Assembly (NCBI GenBank): GCA_021852225.1
Contig: JAJZOA010000341.1
Location: forward strand, 1-6,532
From: Planctomycetota bacterium
GTDB taxonomy: Bacteria; Planctomycetota; Phycisphaerae; WQYP01
Direction of reading: 5' to 3'
Length of the DNA stretch: 6,532 nt
Shown one piece after another: positions 6,436 through 6,532 of this stretch. The notes below the pieces were generated by a model. It saw only the letters and a list, made by a program, of their open reading frames with translations. It searched no databases and was not told where the DNA came from. The position numbers and the translations under genes were made by a program. How positions within the stretch are numbered: the stretch's first letter is position 1; each line of letters begins with the position of its first letter.

Positions 6436-6532
6436 ATGATTGAAATTCGCACAGGAGGTATTGGAGGAACTGGACATATCGCGAGGTCTACGGGCAGACA
6501 GGATGTCTGCACCACAATTCTGCCGCCGGGGG
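6436..6532 (+). CDS. Start of an unidentified ORF running off the window (3' partial)
   Basis: An ATG behind a near-consensus ribosome binding site and a plausible promoter opens 32 codons without a stop to the right edge. The visible peptide begins MIEIRTGGIGGTGHIARSTG and has no signal peptide or motif I recognise. From about residue 11 its DNA coincides with a palindromic repeat, and the 'GGTG...GRQDVCTT' string looks like a translated repeat, not a protein domain. It could be a real gene whose 5' end includes the repeat, or a false ORF made by the repeat. I do not assign a function. Confidence 0.35.
   Translation, partial: MIEIRTGGIGGTGHIARSTGRQDVCTTILPPG
6466..6515. repeat. Palindromic dispersed-repeat-like element
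   Basis: The clearest part is GCAGACA (6494-6500), loop GGA, TGTCTGC (6504-6510), a 7-bp perfect hairpin with ACGG before it and ACCAC after it. The ~25 bases to its left (GGAACTGGACATATCGCGAG) look like a decayed first hairpin of the same kind. This layout resembles intergenic palindromic repeats whose translations give 'GTG...GQDA.AT' strings in several bacterial groups. That link is from memory of the pattern; only one copy is in view. Confidence 0.45.

Overview
The window carries part of a secreted carbohydrate-degradation locus from a bacterium. All clear genes lie on the + strand. Base composition is moderate to slightly GC-rich, and good Shine-Dalgarno sites precede the GH5 and GH2 starts. 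The enzymes are modular and exported, including a Tat-type lipoprotein glycosidase. A palindromic element near the right end translates to a 'GGTG...GRQDVCTT'-like string that I associate with dispersed repeats of Planctomycetota and Verrucomicrobiota. Together these suggest a Planctomycetota/Verrucomicrobiota-type organism, but no phylogenetic marker is present and this is only an inference.

Layout. Positions 3-1742 hold the 3' part of a large gene whose catalytic body lies left of the window. It has the C-terminal end of a GH92 alpha-mannosidase, then a legume-type (L-type) lectin-like domain, then a second beta-sandwich I cannot name. Positions 1743-2191 are mostly non-coding, with a possible 39-codon signal-peptide-like ORF at 2027-2146. 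Positions 2192-3253 encode a secreted GH5 glycosidase with the full GH5 catalytic set. A 71-bp gap contains a strong intercistronic hairpin (3261-3303). Positions 3325-5883 encode a GH2 beta-mannosidase with a twin-arginine lipoprotein signal. From 5884 to about 6306 I see no gene. A sigma70-like promoter (6307-6334), a 12-bp palindrome and a near-consensus ribosome binding site (6421-6428) lead into an ORF at 6436 that leaves the window. That ORF overlaps the palindromic repeat, so its coding status is doubtful.

How the genes may work together. GH92 enzymes remove terminal alpha-mannose, GH2 beta-mannosidases remove terminal beta-mannose, and a GH5 enzyme can cut beta-1,4-linked mannan or glucan backbones or, in some subfamilies, the beta-mannose of the N-glycan core. 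The set fits stepwise breakdown of mannose-rich glycans (high-mannose N-glycans or mixed plant/fungal mannans) outside the cytoplasm, with the lectin-like module of the first enzyme perhaps holding it on its substrate. No transporter, SusC/SusD pair or regulator is visible here.
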